Counted from the stretch's first letter, positions 46,343 through 56,123 are shown. The stretch: 64,000 nucleotides of DNA from Clostridiales bacterium (GCA_023145435.1 JAGLDS010000006.1:35900-99899), one strand, 5' to 3'. Notes: generated from the letters alone by a model not told the origin. A program made the numbers and translations.

Positions 46343-47389
46343 TCAATCTTTCTTAATTATTATTTCATAACAACCATATCCTAAATGAGATAAGTATTGC
46401 AACAAATATTGTTGACTCTCATAATTCTTAGCTATGAATTGAGCGCTTCCGTCACCATGGGAACCTACTCCTTTTCCTCCATAAGTATAATTAATAATAG
46501 TTTTATCACCTAAAAGTTTGTGTAATATAACTGATCGTAATTGCTCATGGGAAAAAGGTGTAACAAATTTATCAAAATCTTTTTGATGAGCATTCATTAA
46601 TTGCCCTAGAGCAAGAGCATTTCCCTTTTTAATACATGAAATAGCTTTTTTTACATAAATTTGGTTTCCCTTACCTAAAAAATAATGTAAATCTTTCTCA
46701 TTTTTGTTGTTTGGAAAGGGATAAGCTATTTGCAAATCATTTAAAATCTTTTTTGTGTCTTTTTCTCCTAACAAATCAACTAAAACTAAATAAATTGGTT
46801 TTGAATGTTTTATTTTTGAAAATGTAACATTTTCATTATTAAAAGTAGTTAATAGCAAAGGATAATCATAAGCACTGGAAAAATCCATTTTTCCACAATG
46901 TGACCCTGTTTGTAATTCACATTGAAAAGCAATTGAAGTTTGTTTTTCAATAGAAAGTTTAAGATTATATACCATGTTATATGCTTTAACACATAATAAT
47001 GAAAAACTAGCACTTGATGCTAAGCCTTTTTTAACAGGTAGAGTAGTAATATCATTATTTATAGTAATTCCACCTGTATCATAGTGGGTTATCATGTAAA
47101 GACATACTGAGGCTGCATATGAAAAGAAAGTTGACGATGTTACTAAAGGTTTTAAAGAAGAAATATCAGCTTCACAATCTAAGTGATAGATTAATTTATT
47201 TAAATCTTGACCGACGGTAGATGTGATATGAATATCTTGGCTTTTAGAAATTTTTGCATGAATTCCTTGTTGTAATAATAGTAAAAGTGCTTGTCCATTT
47301 GGGATGTTAAGATTATCTTTTTGATAAAGACTAGTCCAATCGGAGTGTTCGCCAAAAAGACATAATCTACCAGGTATAAATAATTCCAT
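46343..47389 (-). CDS. GHMP kinase, galactokinase-like
   Basis: A 348-residue sugar kinase candidate. Motif 1 is MELFIPGRLCLFGEHSDWTS, close to the galactokinase/arabinokinase pattern GR.NL.GEH.DY. Motif 2 is LPVKKGLASSASFSLLC (ATP-binding), and motif 3 is YGGKGVGSHGDGSAQFI. The classic galactokinase length is about 390 residues. The gene lies between a GH127 glycosidase and a sugar-1-phosphate nucleotidyltransferase, so phosphorylation of released sugar at C1 is a reasonable inference. The ribosome binding site TAGGAGG lies within the end of the GH127 gene. Confidence 0.82.
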   Translation of the reverse strand: MELFIPGRLCLFGEHSDWTSLYQKDNLNIPNGQALLLLLQQGIHAKISKSQDIHITSTVGQDLNKLIYHLDCEADISSLKPLVTSSTFFSYAASVCLYMITHYDTGGITINNDITTLPVKKGLASSASFSLLCVKAYNMVYNLKLSIEKQTSIAFQCELQTGSHCGKMDFSSAYDYPLLLTTFNNENVTFSKIKHSKPIYLVLVDLLGEKDTKKILNDLQIAYPFPNNKNEKDLHYFLGKGNQIYVKKAISCIKKGNALALGQLMNAHQKDFDKFVTPFSHEQLRSVILHKLLGDKTIINYTYGGKGVGSHGDGSAQFIAKNYESQQYLLQYLSHLGYGCYEIIIKKD

Positions 47390-47393
47390 ATTA

Positions 47394-49304
47394 TTACAAA
47401 AACCTCCTATTTATCCAAACAATCATATCTCCTGGTGCTCTATTGGCAAATAGAGCATATGGAATTGCTTTTATAGTGGTGTCTTCAAGTTTTATTGGTG
47501 AAACTTTAGAATATAATTTATGAGATGAAACAGCTTTTTTTATATTTCCAATTAAATAGGTACAACCTCCTAATAAGGATTGGTCATAGTGAATAGTAAA
47601 TTTATCATCTTTAGACATGTATAAAGAAAATAAATCATCGCTATTATCAACTTGTTCAAGGCAATATACTATTGGTCCTCTTTGTAAGGCTAATTTATTA
47701 ATGTTTTGTCTAACTTTTGGATTAGCCATTACTTTTGTTACTGGCATGGATAAGTTTAAGGTAATTTTATCATCTTTTTGCCACGATCTAGTGATTTTTA
47801 TAAAACCTTTTTCTAAAGGAACTACTATATTTTTTTTATTTACTTTTACTGTGTAGTTACTACACCAACTAGGAATTCTAAGATAAAGGGTATTAAAAGA
47901 ATTGCATACTTGGTCCATGTTTATATTAATAGTCTCATCAAAGGGATAGTTTGTTTTTACTAATAAAGTTGTTTCTTTATTAGTAAAAGTTGAACTTGTG
48001 TAAAGAGAAACATAAATATCATGATTATCAGTAGCATATACATAACTACCAAGAGATGATAGTAATCTAGCAATATTAGGAGGACAGCATGCACATCCAA
48101 ACCATTTTTTTCGTTCATATCCCATATTAGATTTTAATCCTAGTACATCCATATCCACTGCTTGTTTTTTTACTTCCAATGGATTTGAATAAAAAAACGA
48201 GGTACCATCAAGGCTCATACCACTTAACACTCCGTTATATAAAGCACGTTCTAAAACATCTAAATATTGACCATCTTTTTCATATAAGAACATTCGATTA
48301 GTAAAAAAGATTAAAGCAATGGCTGCACAAGTTTCAGCATAGGCTAAATCATTTGGTAAATCATAATCAAATGAAAAACTCTCAACTTTTAAAGAGGAGC
48401 CAATACCTCCTGTAATATACATTTTCTTTTCCACTAAATTAGAATATAGGCGATGACATGTTTTGATTAATTTATGATTATTAGTTTCATAAGCTACATC
48501 AGCTACTCCCGCTAAGTAATAAAGGGCTCTAACTGAATGACCTACAACTTCTTTTTGTTCTAAAATAGGCATATGTGCTTGTATATATGCATAACTTTTT
48601 AATGTGGGAATTTTGTAGTTATTAAATTTAGTATGATTTCTAGCATTAGCTTTTTCTATATCAAAGTAATTTGGTTGTTTTCCTCGTTCTAAAACAAAAT
48701 AAGTGGCTAAATCAAGATATTTGGTTTCATTGGTTAATCTGTATAGTTTTATTAATGCTAATTCAATTTCTTCATGTCCTGGATAACCATGAAGTTGTCC
48801 TTTGTCTTTTCCAAAAACACTACAAAGTAAATCAGCATATCTACACATTATATTAAGAAATTTATCTTTTTTTGTTGTTAAATAATATGCAATAGAAGCT
48901 TCTATTAAATGTCCTGCACAGTATAACTCATGATCATCTTTTAAATTTGTAAATCTTTTACCTTTAGCTACAGTTTGAAAATATGTATTTAAATAACCAT
49001 CTTCTAATTGAGAACTTTCCATTATGTCTATTATTTCATCTGCTTTTTTTTCAAATTCGCCATTTGGATGAGAAGCCAGTGAATAAGCTAAAGCTTCAAT
49101 CCATTTGGCAACGTCTGAATCCCAAAATTGATGGGGACGATTAGGCATATTATCTTTCCAATCCATTCTCATACAGTATAATCTACCAGTTTCTAATAAC
49201 TGTAAATATTGTGTTTGTAATGTTATTTCTTGATTGGTTTTATTTTTATTGTATAAAAATCCATCTGTTAACAATACACTTTTTATTGGTGCTTGAGATA
49301 ACAT
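47394..49304 (-). CDS. GH127 family beta-L-arabinofuranosidase-like hydrolase
   Basis: I placed the start at 49304, where AGGGGG precedes the ATG; the tracked start adds 33 unlikely residues. The 636-residue protein has an alpha/alpha barrel with GRLYCMRMDWKDNMPNRPHQFWDSDVAKWIEA, YLNTYF, YCAGHLIEA and HSVRALYYLAGVADV. The zinc-cysteine region is WFGCACCPPNIARLLSSLGSYVY, matching the catalytic Cys and ligands of GH127 (DUF1680). No signal peptide is present, so it acts in the cytosol on imported oligosaccharide. Family members release L-arabinofuranose; other specificities exist. It leads a three-gene operon. Confidence 0.88.
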   Translation of the reverse strand: MLSQAPIKSVLLTDGFLYNKNKTNQEITLQTQYLQLLETGRLYCMRMDWKDNMPNRPHQFWDSDVAKWIEALAYSLASHPNGEFEKKADEIIDIMESSQLEDGYLNTYFQTVAKGKRFTNLKDDHELYCAGHLIEASIAYYLTTKKDKFLNIMCRYADLLCSVFGKDKGQLHGYPGHEEIELALIKLYRLTNETKYLDLATYFVLERGKQPNYFDIEKANARNHTKFNNYKIPTLKSYAYIQAHMPILEQKEVVGHSVRALYYLAGVADVAYETNNHKLIKTCHRLYSNLVEKKMYITGGIGSSLKVESFSFDYDLPNDLAYAETCAAIALIFFTNRMFLYEKDGQYLDVLERALYNGVLSGMSLDGTSFFYSNPLEVKKQAVDMDVLGLKSNMGYERKKWFGCACCPPNIARLLSSLGSYVYATDNHDIYVSLYTSSTFTNKETTLLVKTNYPFDETININMDQVCNSFNTLYLRIPSWCSNYTVKVNKKNIVVPLEKGFIKITRSWQKDDKITLNLSMPVTKVMANPKVRQNINKLALQRGPIVYCLEQVDNSDDLFSLYMSKDDKFTIHYDQSLLGGCTYLIGNIKKAVSSHKLYSKVSPIKLEDTTIKAIPYALFANRAPGDMIVWINRRFL

Positions 49305-49376
49305 AAAAACCCCCTGAATTTTTTGTTTTCTACCTAATATTATATCTTTCAAACAATGATAATTCAACTTGAATAG

Positions 49377-49404
49377 TTGACAAAATAAAGGTATTATATA
49401 CAAT
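49377..49404 (+). promoter_or_regulatory. murA promoter
   Basis: TTGACA (49377-49382), a 16-base spacer and TACAAT (49399-49404). Transcription would begin near 49411. Confidence 0.6.
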
Positions 49405-49421
49405 GTAAGAAAATAACGTAA

Positions 49422-50714
49422 ATGGAGAGTAGAACACCTTTGATTACAGAAGAAAAACTAATAATTACAGGCGGTAAAAAGCTTGAAGGAACAATAGCCA
49501 TTAGTGGCGCAAAAAATGCAGCAGTTGCAATTATTGCAGCAGCATTACTAGTTGAAGGGCCTGTTACCATTGAAAACATGCCTGGAATAACAGATGCATT
49601 AATTATGTTAGAAACTATGGAAGACTTAGGTGCTGAAGTAGTTAGACTTGATGCAAAAACCTATAAAATTAATGCTTCATCTATAAATAATCACCGTACC
49701 CCATATGGTCAATTAAGTAAAATTCGTTCATCATATTACTTTGTAGGTGCTCTTTTAGGACGCTGTCACAAAGCTGAAGTCACTTTCCCAGGTGGCTGTA
49801 ATTTTGGACAACGCCCAATTGACCAACATGTTAAAGGGTTTGAAGCATTAGGAGCTAGTGTTGAAGTATCGGGTGGATATATTAAAGCTAAGTGTAGAAA
49901 ATTAGTTGGAACAAAAGTATATTTTGATGTAGCAACAGTTGGAGCTACAATTAATACTATTTTAGCAGCAACTTTAGCAGAAGGAACCACAATACTAGAA
50001 AATTCTAATCGTGAACCACACATTGTGGACATGGCTAACTTTTTAAATATGATGGGTGCTGATATTAAAGGTGCTGGAACCAATGTTATTCGTATTAATG
50101 GAGTAAAAAAATTATATGGTGGTAAAACTTATACCATATCACCTGACATGATTGAAGCGGGAACATTTATGATTGCAGCTGCGGCTACAAGAGGAAATGT
50201 TACTGTTACTAATATAATCCCAGAACATATGGAATCGTTAAGTGCTAAGTTAAGAGAAACAGGAACAACCGTTATAGAGGGTGATGATAATATCAGAGTT
50301 AAAGGTTGTAAGAAACCACAAGCTGTAAATATTAAAACATTACCTTATCCTGGATTTCCAACAGATTTACATCCACAGATTGTAAGTTATCTATTAGATA
50401 TTGATGGTCAAAGCAACTTAACAGAAGGGGTGTGGGATACTAGGCGTTTTCAATACATTGAACAATTACAACGCATGCACGCAGATATTAGAATTGAAGG
50501 CTCAACAGCCATTATAAATGGAGGCAATAAATTAATAGGTGCACCAGTTAATGCATGTGATCTTAGAGCGGCAGCTTCGCTGGTCATTGCAGGACTTATT
50601 GCTGAAGGAGAAACAACTGTACATAATTTAGAATACCTTGATAGAGGTTATGAAGACTTTATAGCTAAAATACAAAGTCTTGGAGCAAATGTGAAAAGAG
50701 TAAGGGAGAATTAA
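49422..50714 (+). CDS. murA: UDP-N-acetylglucosamine 1-carboxyvinyltransferase
   Basis: A 430-residue enzyme that transfers enolpyruvate from PEP to UDP-GlcNAc, the first committed step of peptidoglycan synthesis. KKLEGTIAISGAKNAAVAIIAAALL is the substrate loop, and the catalytic cysteine is in FPGGCNFGQRPIDQHVKG (fosfomycin-sensitive form). YPGFPTDLHPQ and the C-terminal DLRAAASLVIAGLIAEG are also typical. The tracked ATG lacks a ribosome binding site. An in-frame TTG at 49440 has GGAGAG ten bases upstream and may be the true start (MITEEKLIITGGKKLEG). The gene is followed closely by the M42 peptidase gene. Confidence 0.95.
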   Translation: MESRTPLITEEKLIITGGKKLEGTIAISGAKNAAVAIIAAALLVEGPVTIENMPGITDALIMLETMEDLGAEVVRLDAKTYKINASSINNHRTPYGQLSKIRSSYYFVGALLGRCHKAEVTFPGGCNFGQRPIDQHVKGFEALGASVEVSGGYIKAKCRKLVGTKVYFDVATVGATINTILAATLAEGTTILENSNREPHIVDMANFLNMMGADIKGAGTNVIRINGVKKLYGGKTYTISPDMIEAGTFMIAAAATRGNVTVTNIIPEHMESLSAKLRETGTTVIEGDDNIRVKGCKKPQAVNIKTLPYPGFPTDLHPQIVSYLLDIDGQSNLTEGVWDTRRFQYIEQLQRMHADIRIEGSTAIINGGNKLIGAPVNACDLRAAASLVIAGLIAEGETTVHNLEYLDRGYEDFIAKIQSLGANVKRVREN

Positions 50715-50715
50715 C

Positions 50716-51789
50716 ATGGCTGTTAATAAATTAAAATTAATTAAAGACTTATCTAATGCAAATGGTGTATCTGGATTTGAAGAAGAAGTTGCAGAACTTA
50801 TTAAAGATTATGCATCAGAAACATCTGATGTTTTAATTGATAAAATGAATAATGTGTATTTAAATAGAAAACAAAATACAGGAAATCGTCCAGTTATTTT
50901 AATTGATGGACATTCTGATGAAATAGGCTTTATGGTACAGTCAATTAATGGTAAAGGACTTATTAAATTTATTACTCTTGGTGGATGGGCAGCTTCTAAT
51001 GTTCCTTCCCATCTAGTGAGAATTAGAAATTATCAAGGAGTATATATAAAAGGAGTAACCACTTCAAAACCTCCTCATTTTTTAAAGCCAGCTGAACGTA
51101 ATCAGACACCTAGTATTGATAATATGTTTATAGATATTGGAGCTACATCTCGTGAAGAAGTAGTAGAAACCTTTGGTATTGATGTGGGTTGTCCAATTGT
51201 ACCAGATAGTGAATTTAGCTATAACGAAGTAACTAAAGTTATGTTAGGTAAAGCTTTTGACAATCGTATAGGCTGTGCATGTGTTGTAGCCATACTTGAT
51301 GAATTAAAAAAGAAAAAAATAGAAGTAGATGTAGTCGGAACAATTTCCACTCAAGAAGAAGTAGGACTTAGAGGTTCAAAAGTAACTTCTAATAAAGTTA
51401 ATCCAGATATTGCAATTGTTTTTGAAGGAACACCTGCTGATGATGGCTTTAGGGGAATATATGATTCACAGTCTGCACTTAAAAAAGGCCCACAAGTAAG
51501 ACATCGTGATGGATCAATGATTACAAATCCAAAACTATTAGCACTAGCAAGGTCAATTGCTGTTGAAAAAGGGATTAATTTCCAAGATGCTGTTAGAGCT
51601 GGTGGAGGAACTAACGGTGGTGCTATTCATTTAGCTCATAATGGTGTACCAACTATTGTAATTGGTGTACCTTCTAGATATATACACACTCATTATGGTT
51701 ATTGTTCATTTGAAGACTATGAAGCAACAATTAAATGGGGAGTGGCTATAATCGAAAAACTTAATAGTCAAGTAATTGAAAATTTGTAG
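50716..51789 (+). CDS. M42 family metallopeptidase
   Basis: A 357-residue dinuclear-metal aminopeptidase of the M42 family (FrvX/glutamyl aminopeptidase type). Metal and catalytic residues are in ILIDGHSDEIGFMVQSI, AFDNRIGCACVVAILDEL, STQEEVGLRGSKVTSNK, IVFEGTPADD and GGTNGGAIHLAHNGVPTIVIGVPSRYIHTHYG. These cytosolic enzymes form large dodecamers and trim peptides. The gap to murA is one base. The following gene starts seven bases later, so the genes are co-transcribed. Confidence 0.93.
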   Translation: MAVNKLKLIKDLSNANGVSGFEEEVAELIKDYASETSDVLIDKMNNVYLNRKQNTGNRPVILIDGHSDEIGFMVQSINGKGLIKFITLGGWAASNVPSHLVRIRNYQGVYIKGVTTSKPPHFLKPAERNQTPSIDNMFIDIGATSREEVVETFGIDVGCPIVPDSEFSYNEVTKVMLGKAFDNRIGCACVVAILDELKKKKIEVDVVGTISTQEEVGLRGSKVTSNKVNPDIAIVFEGTPADDGFRGIYDSQSALKKGPQVRHRDGSMITNPKLLALARSIAVEKGINFQDAVRAGGGTNGGAIHLAHNGVPTIVIGVPSRYIHTHYGYCSFEDYEATIKWGVAIIEKLNSQVIENL

Positions 51790-51796
51790 GTGAATT

Positions 51797-53812
51797 ATGA
51801 AACAATTGAAATGGTTTGAAAAACCTTTCCTATTAGCCGCTGTTCAGTGTAACTATGGGGAAGACAGTTTTGACATAATGAAAAATCATGTAATAACTAA
51901 TGGTTTTTCAGGTGAACAGTTATTACACATTAATGCAATAGGCCATGTCTCATCCTATGAAGAAAAAAGAGATGGACAAAAACTTTCTGATTATCTTAAA
52001 AAAGCAAAAGAAAATGATTTAAAAGAAATACTATATTGGAATGTTCACTGTGTTTATGAAGAAAGTATACTTAAAAATCCTGAGTGGAAACAACTTGATA
52101 AAGACCTTTCACCTATTATGGCTTATGGTAATCAATATTTAATTTGTATTAATTCTCCTTGGATAGACACTTATTATGAGAACTTAAAAAAATTATGTAC
52201 CCATGACCTTGATGGGCTCTTTTTAGATGGACCTGTTTTTCTTCATAATGGTTGTTATTGTGAAGCATGCCAAAAAGCTTTTAAAGAAAAATATAACAAA
52301 TCACTATTTGATGCAGAATATAAAGAGTTCTTGGAATTTAGAACTGACTCTGTTACTAAAATGATTAAAACTACATATGAAATTAAAGAAGAGCTTAATC
52401 CAAACATTAAGTTATATATTAACAATTCAGCATTGCGAGCAGATGTAACTGGTAGCAATACTACAAAAGTTTATCCTTATGTGGATTTTTTAGGAACAGA
52501 AGGTGGCTTTTGTCATATAAATAAAGATTTTGATTATCTAAGAACAACATCACATGCTAAATATATTGAAAGTAAAGCAAATGGGAAACCATATGTAATC
52601 TTTATTGCAGGAGATGCAAAACCTTGGTCATATATTATGCATACAAAAGATGAAACAAGGCGGTTATATCAATTGTCCTTAGCTCAAGGTGCAAATATAT
52701 GGTATGGCATTCATGGCCCTACTAAAATGATGCATTCATCTGCAGGACATGAAGTAAAAAAATTAAATGAATTTATTAATAATAATCAAGTAGCGCTAAC
52801 ACAAACAAAGAGTAAATCAAACATTGGACTATTATGGTCAGATGCCACTGCCAATTACTATGCTTCAAGTGTTGTTAAAAGTGATTTTACTGAGGAAATG
52901 GAAATTGGAAAAGACAAAGAAGGTAATCACCATGAAGCGCTTCTTGGTATTGTTGACATGTTACAAAGAGGACATAATCAATATGATATTATTGATCAAG
53001 ATAAAATATTTAATAACAAACTTTTTAATTATGAATTGTTAATTTTACCCACATATGCTTGTATGACGAATAAAGAGGCAGATATTTTAGAAACTTACGT
53101 AAAAAATGGTGGAAATCTAATTGCTACTTTTGATACAGGTTTGTATGACGAATATGGAGTTAAAAGAGAACAAGGGTTATTAGATGATATGTTTGGAATT
53201 GTTAGAGAAAAACTTATAAAATATTCTGATACAGGTGTAGCCTATGGTCAATTTACTGATAATAGAGAAGAGAGTATATTCCCGCATCATGGTAGTTCAT
53301 GGAATATTAAAATCAAAGATGACTGTCAAGTACTTGGAGAAGTATCAAAAGAAATGCCAGGGCGCTATGTAGCTTACCCTGAAGTTTATACTCCATGTAT
53401 GGTAAAAAGAAAACATGGTAGTGGTCAAGTACTATATATTTCATCTACAATGGCTGAAAACTATTACACCATGTGTAATAGTAATCTAAGGGTTTGGTTT
53501 CAAGAACAAGTTGATACACTTTCAAATAGAACTATTATTACTAATGCTCCACAAAGCGTGGAAATTAGTTTAAGACATCAACCATCAACTAATAATCTAT
53601 TAGTACATATTGTTAATATGACAAGAGGACCAGGGCGACCAATGGAAGAAACAATTGATGTAACTAACATTAATATAATTATTACTGGTATAAAAGCTAA
53701 AACTATAAAAGGTATTTATACAGGTCGTGATTACTTATTTACAAACACACCTAAAGGTGTACAATTAATAATAGATGCATTACATGATTATGAAGTTTTA
53801 GTAGTAACTTAA
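51797..53812 (+). CDS. GH42-like glycoside hydrolase with trimerisation domain
   Basis: A 671-residue protein, probably an intracellular glycosidase. Residues 1-330 look like a TIM barrel (VQCNYGEDSFDIMKNHV, EILYWNVHCVYEE, DLDGLFLDGPVFLHNGCYCEACQKAF). Residues of about 340-560 resemble the beta-galactosidase trimerisation fold (IGLLWSDATANYYASS, NYELLILPTYACMTNKEADILETYVKNGGNLIATFDTG). A beta-sandwich end follows. No signal peptide is present. The catalytic acid pair cannot be placed with confidence. Relatives are often annotated alpha-amylase family or beta-galactosidase-like. It precedes a sugar oxidoreductase gene. Confidence 0.72.
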   Translation: MKQLKWFEKPFLLAAVQCNYGEDSFDIMKNHVITNGFSGEQLLHINAIGHVSSYEEKRDGQKLSDYLKKAKENDLKEILYWNVHCVYEESILKNPEWKQLDKDLSPIMAYGNQYLICINSPWIDTYYENLKKLCTHDLDGLFLDGPVFLHNGCYCEACQKAFKEKYNKSLFDAEYKEFLEFRTDSVTKMIKTTYEIKEELNPNIKLYINNSALRADVTGSNTTKVYPYVDFLGTEGGFCHINKDFDYLRTTSHAKYIESKANGKPYVIFIAGDAKPWSYIMHTKDETRRLYQLSLAQGANIWYGIHGPTKMMHSSAGHEVKKLNEFINNNQVALTQTKSKSNIGLLWSDATANYYASSVVKSDFTEEMEIGKDKEGNHHEALLGIVDMLQRGHNQYDIIDQDKIFNNKLFNYELLILPTYACMTNKEADILETYVKNGGNLIATFDTGLYDEYGVKREQGLLDDMFGIVREKLIKYSDTGVAYGQFTDNREESIFPHHGSSWNIKIKDDCQVLGEVSKEMPGRYVAYPEVYTPCMVKRKHGSGQVLYISSTMAENYYTMCNSNLRVWFQEQVDTLSNRTIITNAPQSVEISLRHQPSTNNLLVHIVNMTRGPGRPMEETIDVTNINIIITGIKAKTIKGIYTGRDYLFTNTPKGVQLIIDALHDYEVLVVT

Positions 53813-53825
53813 GAGGAGGGTTTAT

Positions 53826-54857
53826 ATGTTTAATGTAGGAATTATTGGGTGTGGATCCATTACTGTTAAAAGACACGCAATAGAAACTAACGCAAATGAT
53901 GATACAAAAATATTTGGTGTATATGATCCAAATAACAAGCATGCTAAAGCAATGGCAGACAAATATAATTGTAAAATATATGATTCAGTTGATGATCTTT
54001 TAACTGATGATAATCTTTCAATTGTCATTGTGGCAACTCCTAATATATTTCATGGTGAATATACCATTAAAGCTCTAGAAAATGGCAAACATGTTTTATG
54101 TGAAAAGCCTATGGCAGCCACATTAGAATTGGCACAAGAAATGATTGATACAGCAAAAAAATATAATTTAAAATTAATGATAGGTCAAAACCAACGATTA
54201 GTGCCTGCACATATTAAAGCTAAAGAAATATTAGATAGTGGGGAGCTTGGGCGTATATTAACATTTCAAACTGTCTTTGGACACAGAGGTGCTGAAAAGT
54301 GGTCTATTGCTAACTCTCCATCAACATGGTTTTTTGACAAAGAACAAGCTATTTTTGGAGCAATGGGTGATATAGGGGTTCATAAAGCTGATTTAGTTAG
54401 GTGGCTAATAGGAGAAGAATTTAAAGCTGTAAGCTCCTTTGTTACCACTAGACATAAACGATATGATAATAATGAATTAATTAATGTTGATGATAATGCC
54501 GTAAGTATTTTACAAAGTGAAAGTGGCATTGTTGGAACATTGGCTGTTAGTTGGACATACTATGGTGGAGAAAGTAATGCTACAATTTTTAATTGTGAAA
54601 AAGGTGCATTATGGATATTTAGAGATGAAGATGCTCCAATTAAAATAAAATATGCAAATGGTTCTGAAACCTTAATTAAAATAGGTACTATTTCTACCAA
54701 TGAAAAGCAAGTTAGTTCAGGTGTAATTGATATGCTTACAGATGCTATTATTAATAATAAAAAGGTAGACATTGATGGATATGAAGGATATAAAGCATTA
54801 GAAATAATTGTTAATTGTGTTAAGTCTGCAGAAAGTGGACAAACTATTCATTTTTAG
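53826..54857 (+). CDS. Gfo/Idh/MocA family oxidoreductase
   Basis: A 343-residue NAD(P)-dependent sugar oxidoreductase. The dinucleotide motif is VGIIGCGSITVKRHA, and the family motif CEKPMAATLELAQEMID (lysine and proline of EKP) is near residue 95. The C-terminal beta-sheet part binds sugar, with GAMGDIGVHKADLVRWLIG holding the conserved His and Asp. Substrates include inositols, aminosugars and UDP-sugars. It follows the GH42-like hydrolase by 13 bases, with GAGGAGG as ribosome binding site, so it may act on the sugar released there. Confidence 0.9.
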   Translation: MFNVGIIGCGSITVKRHAIETNANDDTKIFGVYDPNNKHAKAMADKYNCKIYDSVDDLLTDDNLSIVIVATPNIFHGEYTIKALENGKHVLCEKPMAATLELAQEMIDTAKKYNLKLMIGQNQRLVPAHIKAKEILDSGELGRILTFQTVFGHRGAEKWSIANSPSTWFFDKEQAIFGAMGDIGVHKADLVRWLIGEEFKAVSSFVTTRHKRYDNNELINVDDNAVSILQSESGIVGTLAVSWTYYGGESNATIFNCEKGALWIFRDEDAPIKIKYANGSETLIKIGTISTNEKQVSSGVIDMLTDAIINNKKVDIDGYEGYKALEIIVNCVKSAESGQTIHF

Positions 54858-54877
54858 ATAATAAACATATGTATAAT

Positions 54878-54905
54878 TTGTAAAAAACAAAAAGCCGGGT
54901 ATAAT
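54878..54905 (+). promoter_or_regulatory. Promoter of the DUF4143 ATPase gene
   Basis: TTGTAA (54878-54883), a 16-base spacer and TATAAT (54900-54905). The start of transcription would be near 54912, close to the in-frame coding sequence that lacks a normal start codon. Confidence 0.5.
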
Positions 54906-54953
54906 AAAACCGTATTTTAGATTACACGTCATTTAGAAAAAATAGTTATTGAT

Positions 54954-56123
54954 ATGAGCAAGGTGTTTTCGGTTGTTTTGCTAACAGGGCCTAGGCAAGT
55001 AGGCAAAACTACAATGCTAAGAAAAATTGCTTTAGATAACCGTAAATATATAACATTAGATAATCCTCTTATGCGAGATTTAGCAATAAATGATCCAAGT
55101 TTATTCTTACAAAGATATAAACCACCTATTCTTATAGATGAGATACAGTATGCACCCCAGCTACTTCCATATATAAAGATGTATGTTGACGAACATAAAA
55201 ACAAAGGAGATTTTTGGTTAACAGGGTCACAAATGTTTCATATGATGAAAAATGTTAGTGAAAGTCTAGCGGGAATAGTTGGTGTATTAAATATGCTAGG
55301 ACTTTCTTTTTCTGAGATTATTGGAAGAAAAAATGAACCTTTTTCCACAGAATTTAATTTGTTAATCAAAAAAGATTTAATAAAAGATGATGTTTTAAAA
55401 GTTTATAAACGTATTTATAAAGGAGCTATGCCAGGACTATATGAAGTAGAGCATGATCTTGAAAAATTCTATTCATCGTATATCAATACCTATATACAAA
55501 GAGACATCAAAGAGCTTACTCAAGTTGCTAATGAACTATCCTTTATGAGGTTTTTACAAGCGTGTGCAGCAAGAACGGCACAAATGGTTAATTATTCAGA
55601 ATTAGCTAATGATGTGGGAATTAGCGCACCAACAGCAAAGCAATGGCTATCAATACTAATATCTTGCGGAATTGTAACTTTGATAGAACCATATTTTAAT
55701 AATTTACTTAAAAGAAAAGTAAAAGCTCCAAATATGTATTTTTTAGACACAGGGTTATGCGCATATTTAACACGTTGGACAAATCCAGAATCACTTGAAA
55801 TATCAGCTATGTCAGGTGCGTTTTTTGAAACATATGTAATATCTGAAATTATTAAAAGCTATATTAATGATGGCAAGCGACCACCAATTTACTATTATCG
55901 TGATTCTGATCAAAAAGAAATTGATTTAATAATAAATTTAAATCAAAAACTTTATCCAATTGAAATAAAAAAAAGCGGTAATCCAAAAAAAGATGCAATC
56001 AAACATTTTTCTGTTCTTAATAAAACAGGGTTAGAAATTGGAGCAGGTAATGTTATATGTCTATGTGATGACATTGTTCCCATAGATAAGAAAAATTATT
56101 TTGTTCCTATAAGTCTCATATGA
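54954..56123 (+). CDS. AAA ATPase with DUF4143 domain
   Basis: A 389-residue protein of the large AAA_14/DUF4143 family. Walker A is TGPRQVGKTTML (near residues 12-23) and Walker B is PILIDEIQYAP; LTGSQMFHMMKNVSESLAG is the sensor region. The second half has a winged helix (YSELANDVGISAPTAKQWLSIL) and a nuclease-like end (YYRDSDQKEIDLIINLNQKLYPIEIKKSGNP). These are common in mobile or defence-linked genes, but the function is undetermined. In-frame codons before the ATG read ITRHLEKIVID, matching the family N-terminus, so the real start may be a rare ATT at 54921, or the start codon may be lost. Confidence 0.87.
   Translation: MSKVFSVVLLTGPRQVGKTTMLRKIALDNRKYITLDNPLMRDLAINDPSLFLQRYKPPILIDEIQYAPQLLPYIKMYVDEHKNKGDFWLTGSQMFHMMKNVSESLAGIVGVLNMLGLSFSEIIGRKNEPFSTEFNLLIKKDLIKDDVLKVYKRIYKGAMPGLYEVEHDLEKFYSSYINTYIQRDIKELTQVANELSFMRFLQACAARTAQMVNYSELANDVGISAPTAKQWLSILISCGIVTLIEPYFNNLLKRKVKAPNMYFLDTGLCAYLTRWTNPESLEISAMSGAFFETYVISEIIKSYINDGKRPPIYYYRDSDQKEIDLIINLNQKLYPIEIKKSGNPKKDAIKHFSVLNKTGLEIGAGNVICLCDDIVPIDKKNYFVPISLI

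Noticed and set aside
54954-56123. Defence or mobile island marked by the DUF4143 ATPase
   Set aside because: Flanking genes are ordinary metabolic and transporter genes, and I see no integrase, direct repeats or tRNA, so one such gene is not enough.
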